Assembly (NCBI GenBank): GCA_002715305.1
Contig: PAYV01000006.1
Coordinates: forward strand, 45,716 to 52,173
Length of the DNA stretch: 6,458 bases
Direction of reading: 5' to 3'
Origin: Rickettsiales bacterium
GTDB lineage: Bacteria; Pseudomonadota; Alphaproteobacteria; Methylaequorales; Methylaequoraceae
The first letter of the stretch is position 1. Each line of letters starts with the position of its first letter. The notes below the pieces were generated by a model that was given only the letters and a program-made list of their open reading frames with translations, did no database searches and had not been told where the DNA came from. Positions 1 to 5,704 of the stretch are shown piece after piece. A program made the translations under genes and the position numbers.

Positions 1-696
1 AGAAATTATGCTAAAAAAAATAAAGTAGAAATTTTTCAAGAAGGTAAAGATTGGAGAGTGGTAAAAAAAGACTTTAGCAATAAAATTTTTCATTTTGAGT
101 GCCAAGGAAAATCTTTTAAGTTACCTTTTCCAAAATTGTTTGGTGAACATCAAATAGATAATGCAGCAACTGCAGTTGCGACCTATCTTTATCAAAACTT
201 TTTTCCTATAAATATGAAAGCAATTCGCGATGGTATAGTTAAAACTAATTGGCCTGCAAGAATGCAAAAGTTAGATTCTGGTAGATTATCAAAATTTACT
301 GGAAGAAATTTTGAAATATGGCTGGATGGTGGACATAATATTCATGCCTGTGAAGCTGTTTCACAAGTTTTTCAAAAATGGAAAGATGAAAAAATTTTTT
401 TAGTTATTGGAATGGTTGAAGGTAAGGATCCTATAAATTTTATAAAAAAATTATCAGATCAAATAGAAACAGTTTCAATTTTACCTATTAATAATCATCA
501 ATATATTCATCCCAATAAAATAAAAAATATATTAAACAAAAAGCCTAACGGGAAATTAAAAATTCAATGCTGTACAGGAATTTTTGAGGCATTAGAAGAA
601 ATAAAGAACAATTATATTTCTGGAAAAATAATGATTTGTGGTTCATTGTATTTAGCTGGCGAAGTGCTTGCAAAAGATGGGTATTTAATAAAGTAA
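1..696 (+). CDS. folC: Bifunctional folylpolyglutamate synthase / dihydrofolate synthase, C-terminal part (5' partial)
   Basis: FolC ligates glutamate to dihydropteroate and to tetrahydrofolates using ATP, in the cytoplasm. The frame is open from base 1 (first codon AGA), so the gene enters from outside. A GTG at 58 lies inside the domain and is not the start. The visible 231 codons are roughly the last half of a protein usually about 420-440 aa long. Seen motifs, by codon in the window: GEHQIDNA at 48-55, typical of the end of the Mur-ligase central domain; WPARMQ, which opens the C-terminal domain; DGGHN at 109-113, the conserved FolC/Mur-ligase C-terminal motif; a GMVEGKD segment; and ICGSLYLAGEVL at 212-223, the characteristic FolC tail. 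The stop is TAA at 694-696. The gene converges on trxA with 3 bases between the stops, an arrangement I recall from many Alphaproteobacteria. No break or frameshift is visible. Identity is secure; the N-terminal ATP-binding half cannot be judged. Confidence 0.95.
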   Translation, partial: RNYAKKNKVEIFQEGKDWRVVKKDFSNKIFHFECQGKSFKLPFPKLFGEHQIDNAATAVATYLYQNFFPINMKAIRDGIVKTNWPARMQKLDSGRLSKFTGRNFEIWLDGGHNIHACEAVSQVFQKWKDEKIFLVIGMVEGKDPINFIKKLSDQIETVSILPINNHQYIHPNKIKNILNKKPNGKLKIQCCTGIFEALEEIKNNYISGKIMICGSLYLAGEVLAKDGYLIK

Positions 697-716
697 TTAT
701 TAATTAATATTACTTT
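690..716. other. Inverted repeat spanning both stop codons of folC and trxA, possible weak bidirectional terminator
   Basis: Bases 690-697 (AAAGTAAT) and 709-716 (ATTACTTT) are perfect 8-base inverted repeats. The 11 bases between them contain a further self-complementary stretch, ATTAATTAAT at 699-708. Both stop codons (694-696 on plus, 700-702 on minus) lie within the hairpin. The stem is almost all A/T and no long T tract follows on either strand. Termination is therefore only an inference from the convergent position. Confidence 0.3.
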
Positions 717-1026
717 CAATCCATTCTGATAAATCTTTTTTTGGTAAGAGGCCAACTTTGGTATCTATTAATTCTCCATTTTTGAATAATAGAAGTGTTG
801 GTATACTTCTTATTGAGAATTTGGATGCAAGATCTTGATTTTCATCTAGGTTAACTTTTGCGATTTGAATTTTTTTTTCCAAGTCTAAAGAAAGTTCTTC
901 AAGTATAGGAGTTAAAGTTTTACAAGGTCCACACCATTCAGCCCAAAAATCAACTAATACTGGTAACGTTGAACTTGAAATTTCATTTTCGAAATTCGTA
1001 TGATTAAGATCTATAATTTTACTCAT
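700..1026 (-). CDS. trxA: Thioredoxin 1
   Basis: Small cytoplasmic disulfide reductase that passes electrons from thioredoxin reductase to targets such as ribonucleotide reductase and peroxiredoxins. At 108 aa it has the standard length for bacterial TrxA. The active site WCGPC is at residues 31-35 within the conserved VDFWAEWCGPCK run, the buried Asp is D26, and the cis-proline loop SIPT has P76. A Gly-rich strand (G84, G92) follows, as expected for one complete thioredoxin fold. There is no signal peptide. The ATG at 1026 is preceded by GAGG at 1034-1037 with 7-base spacing, the clearest Shine-Dalgarno in the window. It is the last gene of the five-gene minus-strand run, 17 bases after sbcB. 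Having its own strong ribosome site, unlike its upstream neighbours, suggests it is translated independently and perhaps more heavily. Confidence 0.97.
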   Translation of the reverse strand: MSKIIDLNHTNFENEISSSTLPVLVDFWAEWCGPCKTLTPILEELSLDLEKKIQIAKVNLDENQDLASKFSIRSIPTLLLFKNGELIDTKVGLLPKKDLSEWIESNIN

Positions 1027-1033
1027 CTTTCAA

Positions 1034-1037
1034 CCTC
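1034..1037 (-). promoter_or_regulatory. Shine-Dalgarno site of trxA
   Basis: The minus strand reads GAGG followed by 7 bases and then the trxA ATG. It lies in the 17-base gap after the sbcB stop. The other operon genes downstream of tsaE (amgK, murU, sbcB) show no comparable site and seem to depend on overlap or coupling. Confidence 0.7.
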
Positions 1038-1043
1038 ATTTTA

Positions 1044-2513
1044 TTATCCAAAAAGTTTTTTTGATAGATTATAATCAAATTTAATTGGTTGTGGGTTTAA
1101 ATTATTATAATAATCATTTAAAAAGTTTATGTAAATATTATATTGATCCAGTTGATCCTTAAAATCGTTGTCATGGTCTTGATTTTCAATCTCCAAAGAA
1201 AAATTATCTGCCTCTTGCATAGCTGAGGGGAGAGTTATAAAAGATTCTTTCCCTAAGGAATTAAGTCTTTCTGATATTTTATTATGAAGATGGTTGAAAA
1301 TTTTTTTTGGAAGGGCCTCGGGAAAATTTCTATAAATATGTTTAGCTGCAAAATATTTAAGTCTACTATCATTGAACTTTTCTGCAAAAAACCATTTTTT
1401 CTCCCATTGTTCATTATGAAAGCGATTCATAATTATTGAATCTTTATAATTTAAATTTTTAGAATATATAGTTTCCTCCTCCATTTTAATTTCCTGAGAT
1501 TGCTCATCTATTTTATCAAGAGCCTCATTTTCAAGAATATTTCTTAGGTGGTTTTTAAAATCACTATTTTCTAATTGAAAAGATTTTAGCTTAATCTCTT
1601 CATCTGACATTTCAGAATAAGGAGAAAATTTTCTAGCGTAAGACTCTTCTAAAATGGAGGGTTGTTTATTGATTCTGATTTTTCTAAAAAAACTTTTATT
1701 TTTATAAATTTCCATTAGCTCGTCTTTAGAAGAATTTATAATTTCTGCACAATCATATTTTAGATCAAATCCAATAAGTTGATTATTATAAACAGGATGT
1801 TTTATTAAGTGTTTTACCAGATAAATTCTATGAGAACTAAACATATAATTATGAAGTGTAAATAATTTTTGATTTAGTATTTTATTTTCTACTTTTTTTG
1901 AACTTGAGTTTTCCATAAAAGAATTGAGAAGATCCTTATTCTTTTTTATAAGAAGAGAAAGAAGTTTCATTGTTGCTTCAACATCTGCGATTGCTTCATG
2001 TGAATTATTGATTTCAAAAGAGTTTGCCCTTGCTAAACTTTCTAATTTAAAGGACAATTTACCATTTTCATTTTTTTCAACTTTAACATTTTTTTCTCTG
2101 AAGGCATGAATCATAGTGACTAAGTTGTAAACATCACCTCTTAAATTTCCATTAGTATTAGTTAGATAAGGAAAAATGAAATGTTCCCAGAAAGCTTGTC
2201 TAAAAAACTCTTCATCAAAATTTATTGAATTAAATCCAATAAAGAAACAGTTCTTAAATTTCTTAAGGAAACTTTCTATTTCTAAAATCATTTGATAATA
2301 GGTTTTTTTTTCACAAAGTATGTCACTAACATTGAGTTTATTAACTTTTAAAGCACCAATTGACGGTATAATATCACTGTTAAGTCTAGATCTAATGTTT
2401 AGGGTCTCTAACTGATTAAAATCATTATCGTAAACAATAAAACCTGCCTGAAGAATTTGGTCAAATCTTGCTGATCTCCCGGAAGTTTCAAAATCATAGA
2501 TAATGTACGTCAT
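1044..2513 (-). CDS. sbcB: Exodeoxyribonuclease I (3'-5' single-strand DNA exonuclease)
   Basis: Exonuclease I (SbcB/XonA) degrades single-stranded DNA from the 3' end and works in recombination and mismatch repair, usually with SSB. The product has 489 aa; E. coli ExoI has 475. The N-terminal exonuclease domain (about 1-195) carries a full DEDDh active site: D7 and E9 in YDFETSG, D100 in GFNSINFDEE, then H172 and D177 in NSHEAIADVEAT. The D7-D100 and H172-D177 spacings equal those of the E. coli residues D15-D108 and H181-D186. KLESLARAN just before H172 also matches the family. The middle part, corresponding to the SH3-like domain, is diverged and lysine-rich. The C-terminal helical domain is recognisable from DSRL (382-385) and RNFPEALP (395-402), close to the E. 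coli RNFPETL motif. The start ATG shares an ATGA overlap with the murU stop and has no Shine-Dalgarno of its own, so reinitiation after murU is likely. It sits where addB-addA are commonly found in Alphaproteobacteria. Confidence 0.92.
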   Translation of the reverse strand: MTYIIYDFETSGRSARFDQILQAGFIVYDNDFNQLETLNIRSRLNSDIIPSIGALKVNKLNVSDILCEKKTYYQMILEIESFLKKFKNCFFIGFNSINFDEEFFRQAFWEHFIFPYLTNTNGNLRGDVYNLVTMIHAFREKNVKVEKNENGKLSFKLESLARANSFEINNSHEAIADVEATMKLLSLLIKKNKDLLNSFMENSSSKKVENKILNQKLFTLHNYMFSSHRIYLVKHLIKHPVYNNQLIGFDLKYDCAEIINSSKDELMEIYKNKSFFRKIRINKQPSILEESYARKFSPYSEMSDEEIKLKSFQLENSDFKNHLRNILENEALDKIDEQSQEIKMEEETIYSKNLNYKDSIIMNRFHNEQWEKKWFFAEKFNDSRLKYFAAKHIYRNFPEALPKKIFNHLHNKISERLNSLGKESFITLPSAMQEADNFSLEIENQDHDNDFKDQLDQYNIYINFLNDYYNNLNPQPIKFDYNLSKKLFG

Positions 2514-3223
2514 TTTTTAAATTTATTTTTAATTTTTTTAAAATCATCAGGGTTACTTATATGAAACCAAGAGCTTTTGTCTATAAATCCAAAAATTCTT
2601 TTCTTTTTAATTAAAGGATAAAAAACTTCTTTAACTGAAAATTTACTTTTCTTAAAATCCATAATTAAATTAGGCTTAAATATTTGCAATCCAGTAAAAA
2701 CAAACTTCATGGATGAAAAAACTCCACTAATTGGGGAGCAGTTTATGGTTTCGTTGCTTATATTAAAATCACCCTTTCCGTTGTAACCACAAAAATCATT
2801 TTTATTTTTTAAACATAATAAAATATCCATAGATTCTGGATCCCATTTCTTCAATAATAATTCAAATGGAGAAATTACATTATTTATCCAAAATGTGTCA
2901 CTATTCAAAAGAATTAAAGGTTTTGGTTGAAGCATTTTTTTTTCAATTGCATTTATCAAACCACCCCCGGTTTCTAAGATTTCTTTTTCAACAATAACAT
3001 TTACGCGAGAGTCATATTTTTTAATTTTTTCAACAATTTGTTCAGATAAATGAAATGCATTGACTACAATATTAATGAAACCTAACCCAATTAAAGTATC
3101 TATATGGTTCTCGAGAAGACTTTTTTTATTGACTTCAAGTAAAGCTTTTGGCTTGCTCTCCGTAAGTGGTAACATACGTTTCCCAAACCCTGCAGCAAAA
3201 ATCATAGCCTCATTTATTTTCAT
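2510..3223 (-). CDS. murU: MurU-like N-acetylmuramate-1-phosphate uridylyltransferase (sugar-nucleotidyltransferase family)
   Basis: MurU transfers UMP from UTP to MurNAc-1-phosphate, giving UDP-MurNAc and bypassing de novo synthesis (and fosfomycin-sensitive MurA) during peptidoglycan recycling. The protein has 237 aa, normal for this short family. The nucleotide-binding signature AAGFGKRMLPLTESKPKALL covers residues 10-29, with K26 the usual catalytic lysine. LETGGG at 83-88 and NSD at 107-109 (D109 the expected metal ligand) follow. FTGLQIFKP marks the sugar-binding strand and WFHISNPDDF (219-228) the C-terminal signature. In Pseudomonas-type MurU the last motif reads W-x-D-V-G-T; here it is W-F-H-I-S-N, see findings. 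The gene follows amgK with a 4-base gap and no clear Shine-Dalgarno, and ends in an ATGA overlap with sbcB. Adjacency to the MurNAc kinase is the best argument for MurU over other nucleotidyltransferases such as mannose-1-phosphate guanylyltransferase, the common automatic label. Confidence 0.85.
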   Translation of the reverse strand: MKINEAMIFAAGFGKRMLPLTESKPKALLEVNKKSLLENHIDTLIGLGFINIVVNAFHLSEQIVEKIKKYDSRVNVIVEKEILETGGGLINAIEKKMLQPKPLILLNSDTFWINNVISPFELLLKKWDPESMDILLCLKNKNDFCGYNGKGDFNISNETINCSPISGVFSSMKFVFTGLQIFKPNLIMDFKKSKFSVKEVFYPLIKKKRIFGFIDKSSWFHISNPDDFKKIKNKFKK

Positions 3224-3227
3224 TTTT

Positions 3228-4172
3228 TTAAATTAAATTTTTTAATAATCTATTAAAATCTGAAAATTCATCTTTTTCTAGGTTATTTTTTAATAATTTT
3301 TTTACTCTGGGTATATGAACTAAATAACTATCTTTTTTATCTCTTTTAGAAAGTCTTGAAAAAATTCCCAGAACCTTGAGGTGTCTTTGTATTGCAATTA
3401 AAGAAAAAGAATATAAAAAATCCTTTTTATTAATTTTATAAAATTTCTTTAAATAATATTCTATAATTTTTTTTTCTAGTTCTTTTGGGAAGTCAATTCT
3501 TGCGTCTTGAGTAAGTGAAACTATGTCATATACACATGGTCCAATTAAAGCATCTTGATAGTCAATCCAACCACACTTAAAATGATCCTTTCTTTCATTA
3601 ATAAAGAAAAGATTATCAATATGGTAATCTCTATGAATAAAAACCTCTGGAATCAATAAGGTTTTTTCAAGTGATAAATAAAGAATTTCTTTAAATTGAC
3701 TAATAATACTTTTATTAATTTGTATTGAGTTCATAGGTAAGTACCATTCAAAAAAAAGCTTTGATTCTTGAAAAAATTTCTGTTTCGTATACTTAGGCAA
3801 CTTTGGTTTAAAATTTAAAAAATGAAGATGAACCAAAGAATCAATAGCAGTAAAATATAATTTTTTTTTATCCACATTTCTAATTAGATTAGAATATTTT
3901 TTTTCTCCAAAATACTCTATTAACAAAAAATTAGGATTTTTGAAAATTTTATAAATTTCAGGAACTGTAACCTTATTTTTTAAAAGCTTAGTAATCTTAA
4001 TAAAATTTTTGAAACTTTTATCATCATCATCATACATAAGTAAATATTTTTTATTTTTTATAATAAGCTTGAAGTATTTCCTGTTAGAAGCATCTCCAGC
4101 TAAAAACTCAAACGAAGAGAAACTGATATTTTTCTTATTTAATTCTTTTTTTAAAAAATTATTTAATTTCAC
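3228..4172 (-). CDS. amgK: AmgK-like N-acetylmuramate/N-acetylglucosamine anomeric kinase (aminoglycoside-phosphotransferase fold)
   Basis: AmgK phosphorylates the anomeric hydroxyl of MurNAc (and GlcNAc) with ATP, supplying MurU. The protein has 314 aa. The N-lobe has GDASNRKYF at 26-34, the nucleotide loop typical of this subfamily, and LIEYFG at 84-89 near the hinge. The catalytic loop HRDYHIDN is at 180-187 (D182 base, N187), and the metal site is WIDYQDA at 202-208 (D204), followed by GPCVYDIVSL (211-220). QRHLKVLGIFSRL at 262-274 is a hallmark of AmgK-like proteins. All kinase residues are intact. The start is GTG at 4172, inside the 3' end of tsaE (14-base overlap, different frame). 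A later Met (M46) would remove the nucleotide loop, so the GTG is preferred. No strong Shine-Dalgarno is seen. A run of four Asp (48-51) comes from a short GAT/GAC repeat. Substrate is inferred from family and partner gene; many databases would call it only a phosphotransferase. Confidence 0.87.
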   Translation of the reverse strand: MKLNNFLKKELNKKNISFSSFEFLAGDASNRKYFKLIIKNKKYLLMYDDDDKSFKNFIKITKLLKNKVTVPEIYKIFKNPNFLLIEYFGEKKYSNLIRNVDKKKLYFTAIDSLVHLHFLNFKPKLPKYTKQKFFQESKLFFEWYLPMNSIQINKSIISQFKEILYLSLEKTLLIPEVFIHRDYHIDNLFFINERKDHFKCGWIDYQDALIGPCVYDIVSLTQDARIDFPKELEKKIIEYYLKKFYKINKKDFLYSFSLIAIQRHLKVLGIFSRLSKRDKKDSYLVHIPRVKKLLKNNLEKDEFSDFNRLLKNLI

Positions 4173-4626
4173 TTTCAGAAAATTTTTTTAGATTAATATT
4201 ACCGAAAGATCTAATTTTAACATATTTTTTTAGATCTTTATCTTCATAAAAAAACATTTCTATTCTATTTTTTGGTAATAACCCCTTAGCTATTTTTGAC
4301 CATTCAACTATAACTAGATCATTTAGAGCAGTTTCAAAATCTAAATTAAACAACTCATTTCTATGTTTTATTCTGTAGAAGTCAAAATGCCAAATTTTTA
4401 ATCCTGAAAGATTATAGATTTGTACTATTGGGAATGTTGGACTTAGAACTTTAATTTTTTTTTTTGCTAAAAAATTTATCAGAAATCTTGCAAAAGTTGT
4501 TTTCCCAATTCCAAGTTCACCATCCAAACTAATTAGTATCGATTTAGAAATAATCTTTGAAAATTTTAATGCTAAGCTTTTTGTTGATTCAATATTTTTT
4601 AAATAAATGTTAAATTCATCTTTCAT
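4159..4626 (-). CDS. tsaE: tRNA threonylcarbamoyladenosine biosynthesis ATPase TsaE
   Basis: TsaE is the P-loop ATPase that assists the TsaB-TsaD complex in making t6A at position 37 of tRNAs reading ANN codons. The protein has 155 aa, normal length. The Walker A motif is GELGIGKTT at 36-44 (more usually GDLGAGKTT), SPTFPIVQIY lies at 62-71 (T64 is the conserved switch-like Thr), HFDFYRI at 80-86, and VEW at 107-109. These four motifs together are specific to TsaE. The ATG at 4626 opens the minus-strand operon, 64 bases from the divergent reductase start. Its 3' end overlaps amgK by 14 bases. Residues 54-58 (AKKKI) are encoded across a run of 11 consecutive A residues, see findings. The last roughly 10 residues (SESEIK tail) are not conserved in the family. 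Confidence 0.95.
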   Translation of the reverse strand: MKDEFNIYLKNIESTKSLALKFSKIISKSILISLDGELGIGKTTFARFLINFLAKKKIKVLSPTFPIVQIYNLSGLKIWHFDFYRIKHRNELFNLDFETALNDLVIVEWSKIAKGLLPKNRIEMFFYEDKDLKKYVKIRSFGNINLKKFSESEIK

Positions 4627-4690
4627 TTTTTTATTATTTACTAATATAAATATAAGTTATTCTATTATAGTTACAGTGGATTTAGAAATT
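4627..4690. promoter_or_regulatory. Divergent promoter region between tsaE and the NADP+ reductase
   Basis: This is the only spacer longer than 17 bases and must hold the start signals for the minus-strand operon and probably for the plus-strand reductase. The minus strand has a perfect TATAAT at 4664-4669, which would start RNA near 4657 and leave a leader of about 30 bases before tsaE. The plus strand has TATTAT at 4663-4668 (5 of 6 matches), giving a start near 4675 and a leader of about 16 bases. Neither has a convincing -35 box at 16-18 bases; the nearest TTGACA-like matches (TTTACT at 4637-4642 on plus, TTCATA on minus) sit about 20 bases away. In sequence this AT-rich a hexamer match alone is weak evidence; the gene layout is the stronger argument. 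Confidence 0.45.
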
Positions 4691-5704
4691 ATGAATAAAA
4701 TTGATACAGATGTTTTAATAATTGGAGCAGGCCCAGTTGGATTGTTTACTGTTTTTCAACTAGGGCAACTTGGAATGAAGTCCTGTCTTATTGACTGTTT
4801 GGAAGAAGTTGGTGGACAATGCTCAGCTTTATATCCAGAAAAACCAATTTATGATATACCTGCGTATCCTAATATTAAAGCTATTGATCTTGTAAGAAAA
4901 TTAGAGAAGCAAATCAGTCCTTTTAAACCAGAAATTTTTCTAAACCAAAGGGTAGATAAAATAAAAGAAGATAAAGATAAATTTGTTGTTTCCACGTCTG
5001 AAAATAAAAGTATTTCTGCTAAATGTATTATTATTGCTGCGGGGAATGGAGCATTTGGACCAAACAAACCACCCTTAGACGGTATTGATAAGTATGAGAA
5101 TAAAACATTATTCTATAATATTAAAAATAAGAAGGTTTTTGATAATAAGACAATCGCGATTGCTGGTGGTGGGGATTCCGCAGCTGATTGGGCAATAGAA
5201 TTATCAAAGAATGCTAAAAAAATTTATTTTATTCACAGAAGAACAAAATTGAGAGCTGCCCCAAATAGTGTAAAAAAACTCTATGATTTAGAGCAGAAAA
5301 AAAAGATAGAAATGGTGATTCCTTTTCAACTAGATTCCTTGATAGGTGATAATGGAAAAATAGAAAAAATAAATGTTAGAAATATTGATGGACAGGTTAA
5401 GGAATTGGAGGCTGATTTTTTTCTCCCTTTTTTCGGTTTATCTTCAGAGCTTGGACCGATTAAAGACTGGGAGTTAGAAATTGAAAAAAATATTTTGAAA
5501 GTTGACCAATCAACATGCATGACATCCCGTGAGGGAATATATGCTATCGGTGATATTTGTTCTTATCCAGGTAAACTTAAGCTAATTTTAACTGGTTTTT
5601 CAGAAGCAGCGATTGCATCACATTCTTGCTATAACAAAGTATTTCCTGAAAAAGTATTGCATTTTGAATATTCAACTACCAAGGGAATTAAAAAATTAGC
5701 TTAA
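4691..5704 (+). CDS. Ferredoxin/flavodoxin-NADP+ reductase, thioredoxin-reductase-like type
   Basis: This FAD enzyme moves electrons between NADPH and ferredoxin or flavodoxin in the cytoplasm. The protein has 337 aa, the usual size. The FAD-binding GAGPVG is at 12-17, followed by EEVGGQCSALYPEKPIYDIP (38-57), the signature of YumC-type reductases. No CxxC redox pair is present, so it is not a true thioredoxin reductase. The NADPH site GGGDSA is at 159-164 with HRR at 182-184 for the 2'-phosphate, and the second FAD motif YAIGDI contains D288. The tail FEYSTTKGIKKL is also typical of this type. The ATG at 4691 was chosen because MNKIDTDVLIIGAG gives a normal N-terminus. The frame remains open up to 4607 and includes a GTG at 4676, but extension would overlap tsaE and add an unrelated hydrophobic stretch. 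The Shine-Dalgarno is weak (GGA at 4678-4680). The gene diverges from tsaE and its TAA overlaps the stop of the dehydrogenase. The electron partner is not encoded here. Confidence 0.93.
   Translation: MNKIDTDVLIIGAGPVGLFTVFQLGQLGMKSCLIDCLEEVGGQCSALYPEKPIYDIPAYPNIKAIDLVRKLEKQISPFKPEIFLNQRVDKIKEDKDKFVVSTSENKSISAKCIIIAAGNGAFGPNKPPLDGIDKYENKTLFYNIKNKKVFDNKTIAIAGGGDSAADWAIELSKNAKKIYFIHRRTKLRAAPNSVKKLYDLEQKKKIEMVIPFQLDSLIGDNGKIEKINVRNIDGQVKELEADFFLPFFGLSSELGPIKDWELEIEKNILKVDQSTCMTSREGIYAIGDICSYPGKLKLILTGFSEAAIASHSCYNKVFPEKVLHFEYSTTKGIKKLA

Noticed and set aside
58..696. A FolC-like gene starting at the GTG at 58
   Set aside because: The frame is open to base 1 and the upstream codons continue the domain; FolC is about twice this length, so this is the 3' part of a gene cut by the window edge.
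1924..2109. Plus-strand open frame of 61 codons
   Set aside because: It lies wholly opposite the conserved exonuclease domain of sbcB, with no ribosome site and no family resemblance.
700..2513. A functional exonuclease-thioredoxin partnership, by analogy with thioredoxin as a phage T7 polymerase processivity factor
   Set aside because: trxA already neighbours the addAB slot in many Alphaproteobacteria and has its own ribosome site; adjacency is explained by inherited gene order.
4021..4033. Short ATC trinucleotide repeat as a possible phase-variable microsatellite
   Set aside because: Only about four units, encoding four Asp in AmgK; length change by whole units would keep frame, and nothing suggests switching.
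4009..4191. Plus-strand open frame with a Phe- and Leu-rich, membrane-like product
   Set aside because: It is antisense to the Lys-rich start of amgK; reverse complements of Lys codons read as Phe, so the hydrophobicity is an artefact.
4607..4690. Longer N-terminus for the NADP+ reductase, which could resemble a signal peptide or membrane anchor
   Set aside because: It would overlap tsaE and cover the promoter region; the family starts just before the FAD motif, as the ATG at 4691 gives. The hydrophobic look comes from AT-rich spacer sequence.
4849..5067. Minus-strand open frame of 72 codons
   Set aside because: It lies opposite the FAD-domain coding sequence of the reductase; no motif or start signal.
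5326..5520. Minus-strand open frame of 64 codons
   Set aside because: Antisense shadow of the reductase gene; low-complexity Ser/Phe-rich translation.
4691..5704. Thioredoxin reductase partner for the nearby trxA
   Set aside because: The protein lacks the CxxC redox pair and carries the GGQCSALYPEKPIYDIP signature of ferredoxin/flavodoxin-NADP+ reductases.
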